NCBI RefSeq assembly: GCF_006385255.1
Contig: NZ_VFJE01000052.1
Span: 186,001-250,000, forward strand
Source: Flavobacterium microcysteis
Lineage (GTDB): Bacteria > Bacteroidota > Bacteroidia > Flavobacteriales > Flavobacteriaceae
Direction of reading: 5' to 3'
Length of the DNA: 64,000 nucleotides
In this document: piece after piece, positions 1 to 8,444 of the stretch
Layout of the letters: each line of letters begins with the position of its first letter
How positions within the stretch are numbered: position 1 is the stretch's first letter
Notes under the pieces: generated by a model
Database searches by the model: none
Seen by the model: the letters and a program-made list of their open reading frames with translations, nothing else
What the model was told of the DNA's origin: nothing
Translations under genes and position numbers: made by a program

Positions 1-1
1 T

Positions 2-400
2 GGTTCCCAATCCGGAAGAGTAAAAACCATCGGTTTAAGAACTACTAAAATCGATACTTCAAATGGTGCCGAAGTTATTGTCCCAAATGGGAATATACTG
101 TCACAAAATATCGTAAACTGGACGTATACCAACAATTCCAAACTGGTTGACCTAAACTTTACGCTACAAGGAGAGATTTCACAGGAGCAGATTAAGGAAA
201 CTATTGTTAGCTGTATCAGCAAGATTCCAACGATTTATTCTGAAAAAGAGCCTCAGCTTTTCTACAGCTTTATTTCTGATACGAAATACCAGCTAAAAAT
301 TCAGTTTTGGTGTAATATTCACAGAACTGAAGCAGCTGTGAGTGAAGCCAGAATTATGCTTTATGAAGGATTTAAAAAACAAGGCGTGAGTTTTGAATAA
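2..400 (+). CDS. MscS-family mechanosensitive channel, 3' part only
   Basis: The gene runs in from the left edge and only its last 132 residues are visible. Reading from base 2 gives the MscS beta-domain signature: an IGLRTTKI stretch, then VPNGNILSQNIVNW, followed by an alpha/beta C-terminal domain ending in GVSFE. MscS channels sit in the inner membrane and release solutes on hypo-osmotic shock. The pore helices lie outside the window, so channel subtype and total length cannot be judged. A strong hairpin terminator follows directly. Family assignment is confident; the physiological role is inferred from the family. Confidence 0.88.
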   Translation, partial: GSQSGRVKTIGLRTTKIDTSNGAEVIVPNGNILSQNIVNWTYTNNSKLVDLNFTLQGEISQEQIKETIVSCISKIPTIYSEKEPQLFYSFISDTKYQLKIQFWCNIHRTEAAVSEARIMLYEGFKKQGVSFE

Positions 401-404
401 TAAA

Positions 405-432
405 AAAAGGACAGCAATAATAGCTGTCCTTT
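405..432 (+). terminator. Rho-independent terminator after the MscS gene
   Basis: The arms AAAGGACAGC and GCTGTCCTTT form a 10-bp stem with a short A/T loop, flanked by A-rich and T-rich tracts. It sits between the MscS gene and the convergent DUF885 gene and could serve both strands. Confidence 0.85.
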
Positions 433-452
433 TTCTTTTATAATGCTTTTAA

Positions 453-2204
453 TTACATTTTTTCATTCTGCATCAATTCCTTGATGTATTTGACAGGAGC
501 GCTACCATAACTTAAGAATTTTTCATGAAAATGTTTCAGGTTAAAACTCTTACCTTGCTGTTTTTTCAACTGCTCTCTAAAATCATAGATTTCTGTATAG
601 CCTGTAAAATAAGAACAAAGTTGTACTTGTGATAATGTTACGCGTTTCCACTTCCCTTCTGCTTCTGCATCCTGCTGGAATGCTTCTTTGGTCAATAGGT
701 TAATACCTTCTTCTTTTGACATATTTCGGGTGTGTACGCTATTGTCCAAAATAGTATTACAGATTGTTCTCAGATTCCATTTATAATACATCAGCCACAT
801 TTCATCAGAATTCTTATAGCCGCTTTCCAACATCATTCTTTCTGTGTACACAGCCCAACCTTCGATCATTGCGCCATTTCCTAAAATAGCCTTGATAATA
901 CTTGGCGATTGGTTGCTGTAAACCAATTGGGTATAATGTCCCGGAATGGCTTCGTGGATGTTTAATATCTGCAAAATATAATTATTGTATTCTCTCAGAT
1001 AGCTTTCCGCATCGGCTGCAGACCATCCAGAAAGGCTTCCTACGTTATAATAAGTATTGCCGTTTTTGTCATAAGGACCCGGTGCTGAAATTGAAGCTCC
1101 GGCTACACCCGCCATATAATCTGGTTCTTTTCGCACAACCAACGGTTTTGATGGATCAATATAAATAAGGTCTTTTGCTTTGACATAGGCTGTCAATTCC
1201 GGAATCTGTTTTTCAATTTCAGACTGGAATTTGTCAGGTGTTGTATGCTGTAATGAAATTTTGTCGATTACCTGCTTGATTAGTGTCAACTTATCGGCTG
1301 GTTTAGGCGCATTGCCTAAATATTTGCTCCAAAGTTTGTCGGCCAACACAAACATCTTGTCATGCAATTCTTTTTTTTGGCTTATTGCTTTCTGATAAAT
1401 CTGCTCGGCATTGTAGCCCGACTGAATATCAAAGTCAAATTTCTTAGCATATAGTTCTTTTCCAAGTCGGAAAGAGCGAGGCGTTTTATTATCTAATTTT
1501 TGCAACCAGGCCGCATAGTCCTGAATCGCTTTTACAGATGTTTTTGCCTTGCCAAGAATAGCTTCTTTTTCTTCTTTGCTTAATTTACTTTTTTCTACAG
1601 CTGCCATAAGATCGGTTTCAAAAACAGAAATACCGCCTAAATTCTGTGCAATTGCCAGTTGTGTATGTTCAACTGTAGGGTTTTTGATATTCTTTTTGGC
1701 CGCTTCATAATAAGCCGGAATATTATCCATTTTCAGGCTGATATTTTTTAAGCGTACTTCAAGCGAGTCATAATTCCCATTTAGCATTTCTGCAAAAGAA
1801 CTACTCACATTATAACCAGAAGGATCCCATTCGTCTGATTTTACTTCCTTGATATTAAAAGTAATAGATTCCAGAAGGTTTTTAATCATCTGATAATCCG
1901 TCTTGTTATTATCCGACAGATTTTCTAAAGAATATTTTTTTAAGGAATCGAGCTGGACAGAGGAAAACTGCAACTGTTTTTGCTCATAAGCATCATCAGG
2001 AATCACCAAAACGCTATCGTATTTGTGGTAACCTTGACTTGAAGCCCAACCTGGATTGAGTTTCCATAATTCATCAACAAAATGTTCTTTATAGTTTTCA
2101 AAATGAATATCCGAAAACTCTTCTGAAACTGCGTCAGTCTTGACAGTCTTATTACAAGAATAAAGCGAAGCCAAAACAAGTAACGAAAGGAATGTTTTTT
2201 TCAT
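453..2204 (-). CDS. DUF885 family lipoprotein, putative metallopeptidase
   Basis: A 583-residue protein with a lipoprotein signal: a hydrophobic N-terminus ending in the lipobox LYSC at about residues 14-17, so it is probably anchored in the periplasm or outer membrane. The body matches DUF885. Near residue 417 it carries HEAIPGH, with an IEGWA glutamate about 30 residues later. This HExxxGH...E layout resembles zinc-peptidase metal sites, so peptidase activity is likely, but the substrate is unknown. Length is normal for the family. It is a single gene between a terminator on the left and an unrelated leftward gene on the right. Confidence 0.85.
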   Translation of the reverse strand: MKKTFLSLLVLASLYSCNKTVKTDAVSEEFSDIHFENYKEHFVDELWKLNPGWASSQGYHKYDSVLVIPDDAYEQKQLQFSSVQLDSLKKYSLENLSDNNKTDYQMIKNLLESITFNIKEVKSDEWDPSGYNVSSSFAEMLNGNYDSLEVRLKNISLKMDNIPAYYEAAKKNIKNPTVEHTQLAIAQNLGGISVFETDLMAAVEKSKLSKEEKEAILGKAKTSVKAIQDYAAWLQKLDNKTPRSFRLGKELYAKKFDFDIQSGYNAEQIYQKAISQKKELHDKMFVLADKLWSKYLGNAPKPADKLTLIKQVIDKISLQHTTPDKFQSEIEKQIPELTAYVKAKDLIYIDPSKPLVVRKEPDYMAGVAGASISAPGPYDKNGNTYYNVGSLSGWSAADAESYLREYNNYILQILNIHEAIPGHYTQLVYSNQSPSIIKAILGNGAMIEGWAVYTERMMLESGYKNSDEMWLMYYKWNLRTICNTILDNSVHTRNMSKEEGINLLTKEAFQQDAEAEGKWKRVTLSQVQLCSYFTGYTEIYDFREQLKKQQGKSFNLKHFHEKFLSYGSAPVKYIKELMQNEKM

Positions 2205-2278
2205 ATAGGGAATAAATTAAGGCTTAAAGATAAGAAAATGTTTATGAGAAGAAAGATTTAATGCCTTTTGAATTGTCT

Positions 2279-2929
2279 TTAATCAATAGGAAATTCTATA
2301 TACTTATCTAGAACCTTTCCATTTTTTGCATTTAGTTTAATTACATCCAGACCAACATCTAATTTGCTTTTTGTTTTTAAGGTCCAGGTTACTTTCCATT
2401 TTTTTTCATTTTCTTCATAAAAACCGGGGCCCTTCCATCTTGGATCGTCTTCCAGCTCGCATGAAAGAACCCTATCAAAACCATTTTTTTTTGCAATTTC
2501 AATAGCAGTTATCGGACTAATCAATTTGCCCTTTTTTAAATCTTTCATTATGTCTATATAATACTCAAGCTCATCAGAAATTTCACTATCACATCCTAGG
2601 GAAGTACGGTGAATAGAGTAGCCTTTATAAACTATATCATAAATAAAATTATGTGCCAGAGCATATTCTTTATCTTTTAAATCAGCAGGATTTAATTCAG
2701 ATAATCTTATTCGTTTAAATTGAACGTCATTATCATCTTTCCCAAAAAAGATTGTAATATAGCTTGTTTCATCATTAAATTTTAAACTAAAATCCGAGTT
2801 TTCTTTGTTAAACACAAGAACCTTATTGTCTGATATAGTTTTACAAGAATCGACGGCTCGTATAGCTCTATCCTGAGACATCATATAATACGGAATGAAT
2901 AATAAAATTATTGGATAGTAACTTTTCAT
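2279..2929 (-). CDS. Exported protein of unknown function
   Basis: A 216-residue protein that I do not recognise. The N-terminus, MKSYYPIILLFIPYYMMSQ, looks like a Sec signal peptide with cleavage near residue 19, so the protein is probably periplasmic or outer-membrane associated. The mature part is rich in Lys, Asp and Glu and has no catalytic motif I can identify. Its last third (a WKVTWTLKT stretch, then NAKNGKVLDKYIE) could be a PepSY-like or beta-sheet fold, but this is weak. It lies in an accessory stretch and shares its strand with the DUF885 gene, 74 bp downstream. Confidence 0.6.
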   Translation of the reverse strand: MKSYYPIILLFIPYYMMSQDRAIRAVDSCKTISDNKVLVFNKENSDFSLKFNDETSYITIFFGKDDNDVQFKRIRLSELNPADLKDKEYALAHNFIYDIVYKGYSIHRTSLGCDSEISDELEYYIDIMKDLKKGKLISPITAIEIAKKNGFDRVLSCELEDDPRWKGPGFYEENEKKWKVTWTLKTKSKLDVGLDVIKLNAKNGKVLDKYIEFPID

Positions 2930-3143
2930 TATTGATTTGTATTGGAAAGAATAATATTGTTTTGCGTTTGTATCGGAATCTCTGTCTATACTTGCTATTG
3001 TATGTTGAAGTTTTATCAGCTACTTTTTTTCTGGTTGTATTGTAAAGATATTCAATTCTATTAGATTGTGAATGAAAAATAGTTCCCATGGACAGGGATG
3101 ATTATATAGTATTTGGTTGACATTTTTATGCAGAAAAATATTG

Positions 3144-3263
3144 AATAATACGCTTTAAATAAAAAAGCTACTTTTGTTTTTTCCTATATCTATTAACGGA
3201 TAATAAAATTTACCTTCTTCCATGAAGTTATTCCTTATATCGATATAGAAGAAGTTATCAAAC
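3144..3263 (+). pseudogene. Remnant duplicate of the promoter and first codons of the 3811 gene
   Basis: This 120-bp stretch aligns with 3761-3878, which is the promoter and first 20 or so codons of the downstream gene. Both contain an AAATAAAAAAGCTAC-like run, a TAnnTTTG box and a T-tract. Reading from 3196 gives T-D-N-K-F-T-F-F-H-E-V-I-P-Y-I-D-I-E-E, against M-D-N-D-K-F-I-F-C-L-E-A-V-P-D-I-D-T-E-E in the intact gene. The start codon has become ACG and one Asp codon is lost. Similarity stops just before the ORF at 3277. I read it as a decayed partial duplication. The rest of the gap from 2930 to 3143 shows no gene. Confidence 0.65.
3169..3176 (+). promoter_or_regulatory. -7 box retained in a decayed duplicate
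   Basis: TACTTTTG is an exact TAnnTTTG Bacteroidota -7 element. It corresponds to the -7 box at 3783-3790 in the intact copy of the duplicated segment. It may now drive the membrane-protein gene starting at 3277. Confidence 0.5.
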
Positions 3264-3276
3264 AAAATTATAGTAT

Positions 3277-3711
3277 ATGGAAAACGTTAAAGATAAGCAG
3301 CATTATAAGTTCACTACCCTGTCTTTTATCCTAATAAACATATGGACATTATATGGCTTTTTTGATTATTTTTCAGACAAAGATTTACTAGGGCTGTTCC
3401 TATTCTATGTATATAGTATTTTCTCTTGCCTTATACTTGGTGTGAGTTTGATTCTCCTGAGAATTTTATATTTCAAAAAAGAGCGAAAAAACAAAGTAAG
3501 AACCAATTTCTTTTACATTTTTACCGGCATCTTTAATGCTTATATTTTTATTGTCTGGCTTGTTTGTCTTTTTCTAAAAATATTTTCATTGGACCAACCC
3601 TTAACATTCTATATATTGGGTAACCTGGTAATTTCTCTATTCATCCTTTTAGATATTTATTATAAGAGGGATTTGAAAAGGACAAAGGATGTAATAGTTG
3701 AAAATATCTAA
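3277..3711 (+). CDS. Small integral membrane protein of unknown function
   Basis: A 144-residue protein with four predicted membrane helices, roughly residues 13-31, 36-62, 77-101 and 107-125, separated by short Lys/Arg-rich loops and ending in a charged tail. There is no signal peptide and no motif I can assign. Its ATG lies 14 bp after the end of the decayed duplicate, so it may be transcribed from the duplicate's retained -7 box at 3169. It appears to be an accessory gene. Confidence that it is real rests on length, the consistent helix pattern and the upstream promoter. Confidence 0.55.
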   Translation: MENVKDKQHYKFTTLSFILINIWTLYGFFDYFSDKDLLGLFLFYVYSIFSCLILGVSLILLRILYFKKERKNKVRTNFFYIFTGIFNAYIFIVWLVCLFLKIFSLDQPLTFYILGNLVISLFILLDIYYKRDLKRTKDVIVENI

Positions 3712-3782
3712 TGGCTTATTTATTATAACTAAAAGATAAACAACAGATAAAAAGCCTCAATAATGCACTTCAAATAAAAAGC

Positions 3783-3790
3783 TACCTTTG
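3783..3790 (+). promoter_or_regulatory. -7 box of the 3811 gene
   Basis: TACCTTTG is an exact TAnnTTTG match 20 bp before the ATG at 3811, leaving a short leader. No TTG -33 element is obvious at the usual spacing. Confidence 0.55.
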
Positions 3791-3810
3791 TTTTTTATGA
3801 CGTCTACTTT

Positions 3811-4371
3811 ATGGATAATGACAAATTTATCTTCTGTCTCGAAGCAGTTCCCGATATTGATACAGAAGAAACGACCGAAACTTTTAGAAGCTTGGAAAAA
3901 CTGGCACTTCAAACCGGTATTGACAGTATATACAAAACCTGTGATACGATAGAAGGATTAGAAGAAAGTCTTAATGCTTTGCTGTATGAAGATCATAATT
4001 TCAAAAATTATGAAATTATCTATCTGGTCGTGCCTGGAGAAAGAAATACGATATGCTTAAATAACTATTATTATAGCCTTGAAGAGATTGCAGAACTTTT
4101 TGAGGGAAAAATGAAAGGAAAGATTTTACATTTTGCCAATACAAAGTCTTTAGATCTTGATGGAGAAGAAGCCCAATATTTTTTAGATGTCACCAGAGCC
4201 AGAGCCGTTTCGGGTTATGGAGTACGCTCAAGTAAAGCAAACAGTAATCCATTGGACAATGCCTTCTTTAGCTTTTGTCAGGATGAAGACAATGTTATTG
4301 AAATTGTCGAGCTATTGCATGAAAAATATTATGCAGCATGTAAGTTGCTCGATTTTAGATTATATTATTAA
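3811..4371 (+). CDS. Cytoplasmic protein of unknown function, possibly DUF6642
   Basis: A 186-residue acidic protein without signal peptide or membrane helices. The pattern is alternating beta and alpha: a KFIFCLEAVPD strand, a YEIIYLVVPG strand near residue 72, a GKILHFANTK strand near residue 105, then a helical C-terminus. It resembles what I recall as DUF6642, found in Bacteroidota, but I hold that label loosely. The FANT and SGYG segments sit where caspase-like or CHAT-like folds place active-site loops, yet I see no clear His/Cys pair, so I assign no function. A decayed copy of its 5' end lies upstream at 3144-3263. Confidence 0.7.
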   Translation: MDNDKFIFCLEAVPDIDTEETTETFRSLEKLALQTGIDSIYKTCDTIEGLEESLNALLYEDHNFKNYEIIYLVVPGERNTICLNNYYYSLEEIAELFEGKMKGKILHFANTKSLDLDGEEAQYFLDVTRARAVSGYGVRSSKANSNPLDNAFFSFCQDEDNVIEIVELLHEKYYAACKLLDFRLYY

Positions 4372-4376
4372 AAAAA

Positions 4377-4402
4377 AACAGCCGCTTTTTCAAGCAGCTG
4401 TT
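4377..4402 (+). terminator. Terminator between convergent genes
   Basis: The arms AACAGC and GCTGTT enclose a 14-base loop. An A8 tract lies on the left and a T-rich tract on the right, directly after the stop at 4371 and before the end of the leftward GT2 gene at 4424. Confidence 0.6.
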
Positions 4403-4423
4403 ACTATTTTATTTTTAGAGTAA

Positions 4424-5869
4424 TTATCGCGTAAGCCATCCTCTTTTTCCCGCAGTAACAATAGCATACGGCGTAATCCAGAATAAACCGAAAGTATATA
4501 AGATACTATACGAATACGCCCATAACGATTCTGAAAAATTATGACGCTTTGCATAAAAGAATACCGGGAAACTTGAAAATATTAATATTCCTAAAAGCGT
4601 AGAACTGAAAAACAGTACCGGATGTATTAATATAAAATACAGCATAAATAATAAGAATGGATAGGCCATGGCAAGAGTCAGAAACTGATTCAAAAACATC
4701 AGTCTAGCACCTACTTTAGATTCTTTCCTGAAATTTTTGAAAACAAATTTCGACATCATCAGGTTTTCTCTCACATTGCTTCTGCCCCAACGGATAAACA
4801 TTTTGGATAATCCATTGTATTTTTCAGGAACATTCGTAAGCACATAAGCATTTCTTTGAAACAGCACATGATAGCCTTGTTTAAGAATCATATTTGTCAT
4901 GGCTCTGTCTTCTCCTATATCGGATGCCTGTCCCATAAAAGTCTGGTTGATCCATTCCGGCAAGCATGCAAATACAGCTTGTCTACGGTATGCAGCTAAT
5001 GCTCCTGGAGTACACAATACCGTACCAACTTTGCTCTCTGCAGAACGGATAAATTCAAAACTCATCACAAAACTTACATTCAGCATTTTAGGAAGTATTG
5101 CTTTTTCATTATTCAATACTCTTACATTTCCTGCAACAGCTCCGCAACTTTCATCTGTTACAAAAGGACTCACAAGGTTTCTCAAAGTATCGGTTTTTAC
5201 GATAGAATCACTGTCTATAGTAACAAATATCTCTCCTGTTCCCATATTAAACCCACGGTAAAGTGCGTGACGTTTTCCTTGGTTTTTTGGCTGTTGGTAA
5301 ATCGATAAACGATCGCCTAAACGTTTTTTTGCTTGCTGCATCCAATACCAGGTATCATCCTGGCTTCCATCGTCAATGGCCAATAGCTGTAATTTCTCCT
5401 GTGGATAATCACTTTCAGCTATACTGAGCAAAGTATCCCAAACTAGCTTACCTTCATTATAAGCCGGTACAATTACCGTACAGGTAGGCAATAATTCATC
5501 TGAAACCGATTTTACTGGTTTGTATCGAAAATACAGGTAAATACTATATAGCATAAAACCGGCTTTAAATAGCAGTAAAGCACTTGCAAGTATCAGGAAT
5601 GGAAAACCTATAGCCGAATTTAATCTATCAACATTAAACTGATAAAACTCTGGCTGAAACTCATAAGCTAAGTAAGCACCTATAATCATTAGCAGGAAAG
5701 TACCTGACAATATCATTAGGTTTGCCTTTTTTGGAGATCGAAAAAACAGCATTTTTTCGAGTATCAGGCTATTCACCTGAAAGATAAAACTTGTCAAGCT
5801 TTGTTCATCTTCACAGGTATCTTTTTGAGAAGAATAAAATTCTTTAGAAGTAATTGTTTCACTTTTCAT
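4424..5869 (-). CDS. Processive family 2 glycosyltransferase, hyaluronan/chitin-synthase type
   Basis: A 481-residue membrane GT2. Two membrane helices (about 50-70 and 88-112) precede the GT-A domain, and three or four helices follow from residue 388. Visible motifs are TVIVPAYNEG (131-140), DDGS (166-169), the metal-binding DSD (219-221), GED (319-321, catalytic base) and RW (360-361). The arrangement matches NodC, hyaluronan and poly-N-acetylglucosamine synthases, which polymerise a UDP-sugar and export the chain. The QxxRW motif reads MFIRW, so the usual Gln is absent. No other polysaccharide genes lie beside it, so the product cannot be named. Confidence 0.85.
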   Translation of the reverse strand: MKSETITSKEFYSSQKDTCEDEQSLTSFIFQVNSLILEKMLFFRSPKKANLMILSGTFLLMIIGAYLAYEFQPEFYQFNVDRLNSAIGFPFLILASALLLFKAGFMLYSIYLYFRYKPVKSVSDELLPTCTVIVPAYNEGKLVWDTLLSIAESDYPQEKLQLLAIDDGSQDDTWYWMQQAKKRLGDRLSIYQQPKNQGKRHALYRGFNMGTGEIFVTIDSDSIVKTDTLRNLVSPFVTDESCGAVAGNVRVLNNEKAILPKMLNVSFVMSFEFIRSAESKVGTVLCTPGALAAYRRQAVFACLPEWINQTFMGQASDIGEDRAMTNMILKQGYHVLFQRNAYVLTNVPEKYNGLSKMFIRWGRSNVRENLMMSKFVFKNFRKESKVGARLMFLNQFLTLAMAYPFLLFMLYFILIHPVLFFSSTLLGILIFSSFPVFFYAKRHNFSESLWAYSYSILYTFGLFWITPYAIVTAGKRGWLTR

Positions 5870-6139
5870 TGTCGTAAAATTGAGTTTAGTAATGGTGGTG
5901 GTGTAAGATTCCCTTCTTATTTGTAAGATTATCCTGTGTGGAAAACCGTAGAAAATTATAAGAAAGAACTCACAACATCACGGTAAGCAAGCGCTATGCC
6001 ATTTCAAGAACCCCCTATTATCAGGGAGTTTTAACATTTCGTAAACAACCAAAAAGTGTAGATTTTTTTCACACTGTTCCCCAATTGCCCCGTGGCATCA
6101 AATAGTTTCGATTTCTTTTTTGAACACGAAATAAAAAAC

Positions 6140-6168
6140 AAATACATACATTGTTATACTATGTATTT
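6140..6168. promoter_or_regulatory. Perfect 9-bp palindrome, likely PadR operator
   Basis: AAATACATA (6140-6148) and TATGTATTT (6160-6168) are perfect inverted repeats separated by 11 bp. They bracket the TTG at 6151-6153 and end just before the -7 box at 6172-6179, so a bound dimer would block transcription. PadR regulators commonly repress their own promoters through such ATAC/GTAT palindromes. Confidence 0.7.
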
Positions 6169-6171
6169 TGT

Positions 6172-6179
6172 TATATTTG
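6172..6179 (+). promoter_or_regulatory. -7 box of the padR operon, near-leaderless
   Basis: TATATTTG is an exact TAnnTTTG match, with TTG 18 bp upstream at 6151-6153. It ends only 4 bp before the ATG at 6184, so the mRNA should start at or next to the start codon. Confidence 0.7.
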
Positions 6180-6183
6180 CCTC

Positions 6184-6516
6184 ATGAACGTAGAATATAA
6201 AAACAAATGGATATCGCAATTGAAGAAAGGAACGCTTTCTTTTATTGTGCTAAATATTCTGAATAAGGATAAAGAATATTACGGATATGACCTGATTAGT
6301 GAAATTAAAAGGATTACAGACATTGACATTGCCGAAGGAACTTTATACCCTTTGCTGATCAGGCTAAAGAATGAAAATCTGGTGGAACATAATTGGGTGG
6401 AACAGCAATCGGGCATTCCCAGAAAATACTACAAGATTACAAAAGAAGGCAAATCTACAATAGCGCAGATGAAAGCCTATTGGGATAATTTAAACCAAAC
6501 CATCAATTCTATTTAG
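6184..6516 (+). CDS. PadR family transcriptional regulator
   Basis: A 110-residue PadR winged-helix repressor. Motifs are KKGTLSFIVLNIL, the YYGYDLISEIKR recognition region, the hallmark EGTLYPLL near residues 47-54, and GIPRKYYKIT in the wing. I chose the ATG at 6184 because the family starts at MNVEYKNKW and an in-frame ATG at 6151 lies inside the promoter. A perfect palindrome covers the promoter, suggesting autorepression. The gene is followed after 2 bp by a HAAS-like membrane protein and then a serine hydrolase, so it probably controls all three. The ligand is unknown. Confidence 0.93.
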   Translation: MNVEYKNKWISQLKKGTLSFIVLNILNKDKEYYGYDLISEIKRITDIDIAEGTLYPLLIRLKNENLVEHNWVEQQSGIPRKYYKITKEGKSTIAQMKAYWDNLNQTINSI

Positions 6517-6518
6517 CC

Positions 6519-7115
6519 ATGAAATTTCAAGAAATTACATTTACCGATACTAACGCAAAAAGATTATATAAAGATTACATTGGCAGAGTAAAGCATGCCG
6601 TAAAAGATCTTAGTAAAGAAAACCAACACGAAACTTTGCTGGAAATAAACAGCCATATTTATGAAGCTTTTTCGCTGTCAAAGAGCAATGAAGTAGAAAG
6701 TCTGCTTGATATTTTTGACAAACTGGGCCGCCCTGAAATTTTCTTAAAAGAATTAGTCGCAGAAAAAAAACTGGAAGAAGCTACCAGAACTTTTAATCCG
6801 TTAAAAATAATAAAAGCGTTATTATTGAATATTACGAATGGAATATCCTACATCATATTCTTGCTTTTATACTTATCCTTATTTTCATTCGTGTTTTTGA
6901 TTTTCGCAAAAATCTTCGATCCGGAAAACGTTGGCTTCTTCTATCGCAACAATGATATTTTCGTATTAGGAAAAATAAGCAGTTCTTCTATCAATTATCA
7001 GCAATACGAACAATTAGGCAATTGGTTTATCCCAGTAATGACTGTATCCGCTTTTATTCTTTTTGTCATTATAACATTTCTTCTAAAACTTTCTAAACGA
7101 TTAAAAAATAAATAA
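6519..7115 (+). CDS. HAAS/DUF1700-like membrane protein
   Basis: A 198-residue protein in two parts. The N-terminal 90 or so residues form a helical domain (KDYIGRVKHAVKDLSKENQ, then LLEINSHIYEAF and FDKLGRPEIFLKEL) that matches the HAAS/DUF1700 domain usually encoded right after PadR genes. Two membrane helices follow at about residues 107-132 and 170-192. These domains are thought to pass signals between a regulator and membrane effectors. It sits 2 bp after padR and 2 bp before the serine hydrolase, which indicates one transcript. Confidence 0.78.
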   Translation: MKFQEITFTDTNAKRLYKDYIGRVKHAVKDLSKENQHETLLEINSHIYEAFSLSKSNEVESLLDIFDKLGRPEIFLKELVAEKKLEEATRTFNPLKIIKALLLNITNGISYIIFLLLYLSLFSFVFLIFAKIFDPENVGFFYRNNDIFVLGKISSSSINYQQYEQLGNWFIPVMTVSAFILFVIITFLLKLSKRLKNK

Positions 7116-7117
7116 AC

Positions 7118-8437
7118 ATGAAATTTAAACTAATTGCCAGTTGTCTCTCATTGTGCATCGCTACTACAACTTTCTCCCAATCTTTTGATAGCAAAAAACT
7201 AGATCATTATCTGGAAACCTTAGAAAACCATAATAAGTTTATGGGAAGTGTTGCCATTTCAAAAAACAACGAGATAATTTATACCAAAACTGTAGGCTTC
7301 CAAAATATTGAAAATAAAATCAAAGCAGACAACAATACTATTTACAGCATAGGTTCTATATCCAAGACATTTACTGCTGTTTTGGTACTCAAGGCTGTTG
7401 AGCAAAAAAAAGTAAACCTGAATACCACAATAGACAAATTCTTTCCAGAGCTGCCTAATGCTAAAAAAATAACCGTTGAAAATTTATTGAATCACAGTAG
7501 CGGTATCGGAAGTCTTACAGACAATGCAGATTACCTTAGCTGGCATGCACAGCCTAAATCTGAAAAAGAAATAGTGGAAATTATTACCAAAACAGGAACC
7601 GATTTTGAACCCAATACAAAATCGGCTTACAGCAATTCAAATTATGTATTGCTTTCCTATATACTGGAACATATCTATAAGAAAAAATATTCTGAAATCC
7701 TTACGGCCAACATCATCAAACCGCTGCAATTAAAGAATACCTATTTCGGGCATTCACAAAGCGTTACAAATCATGAAGCTGTATCCTATACTTTTTCCAA
7801 TGGCTGGAATCCTCATGCCAATACGCATGCTTCAGTTCCTATGGGAGCAGGTGCAATTCAAAGTAATCCGGCCGATTTGGTCAAATTTAGCGATGCCTTA
7901 TTCAACGGAAAAATCATTAGCAAGGAAAGTATTTCAAAAATGAAAACCTTAAAGAATAATTATGGTTTAGGCCTATTTGATTATTCGTTCGAAAATCATC
8001 CAGGCATTGGACATGACGGCGCAATTGACGGCTATAAATCCATGTTCACTAATTTTGAAAACGACAAGATAAGTTATGCAATTACCTCAAATGCTACCAA
8101 TTATAAACTCGACCTAATAACCGATATCGTCGTAAAGGCTGCTTTGGGTCAAGCTTATGAAATTCCTGAGTTTAAGGCTATCAATATTAAACCTGAAGAA
8201 TTAGAAGCTCTTACTGGAACCTATGCTGCAGAAGGCATGCCCTTCAAGATAACCATCACGAGACAAGAAAACACGATAAGTGCACAAGCCACGGGCCAAT
8301 CTCCTCTTCCTTTAGAAGCCATAGACAATAACATTTTCACTTTTGACAAGGCTGGTATACAACTGACTTTCAAACCCGAAACCAAAGGAATGATATTAAA
8401 GCAATCTGGCAGAGAAATCGAATTCAAAAAAGAATAA
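7118..8437 (+). CDS. Secreted serine hydrolase, class C beta-lactamase / DD-peptidase family
   Basis: A 439-residue exported protein with a signal peptide ending near residue 20 (TTTFSQ). It has the full serine-hydrolase triad: SISK at 80-83 (nucleophile and general base), YSN at 171-173, and HDG at 299-301 in place of KTG. This is the penicillin-binding / class C / esterase superfamily, and the substrate could be a D-Ala peptide or an ester. A beta-sheet domain from about residue 350 resembles the DUF3471-type tail found in this family. It is the third gene of a PadR-controlled operon and ends at a strong terminator. Confidence 0.9.
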   Translation: MKFKLIASCLSLCIATTTFSQSFDSKKLDHYLETLENHNKFMGSVAISKNNEIIYTKTVGFQNIENKIKADNNTIYSIGSISKTFTAVLVLKAVEQKKVNLNTTIDKFFPELPNAKKITVENLLNHSSGIGSLTDNADYLSWHAQPKSEKEIVEIITKTGTDFEPNTKSAYSNSNYVLLSYILEHIYKKKYSEILTANIIKPLQLKNTYFGHSQSVTNHEAVSYTFSNGWNPHANTHASVPMGAGAIQSNPADLVKFSDALFNGKIISKESISKMKTLKNNYGLGLFDYSFENHPGIGHDGAIDGYKSMFTNFENDKISYAITSNATNYKLDLITDIVVKAALGQAYEIPEFKAINIKPEELEALTGTYAAEGMPFKITITRQENTISAQATGQSPLPLEAIDNNIFTFDKAGIQLTFKPETKGMILKQSGREIEFKKE

Positions 8438-8444
8438 ACCCTAC

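Noticed and set aside
902..1168. Open frame on the plus strand inside the DUF885 gene
   Set aside because: It is antisense to a well-supported gene, has no promoter and gives a composition unlike real proteins.
2868..3089. Minus-strand frame upstream of the 2279 gene
   Set aside because: It overlaps the signal-peptide region of that gene in another frame and has no recognisable features.
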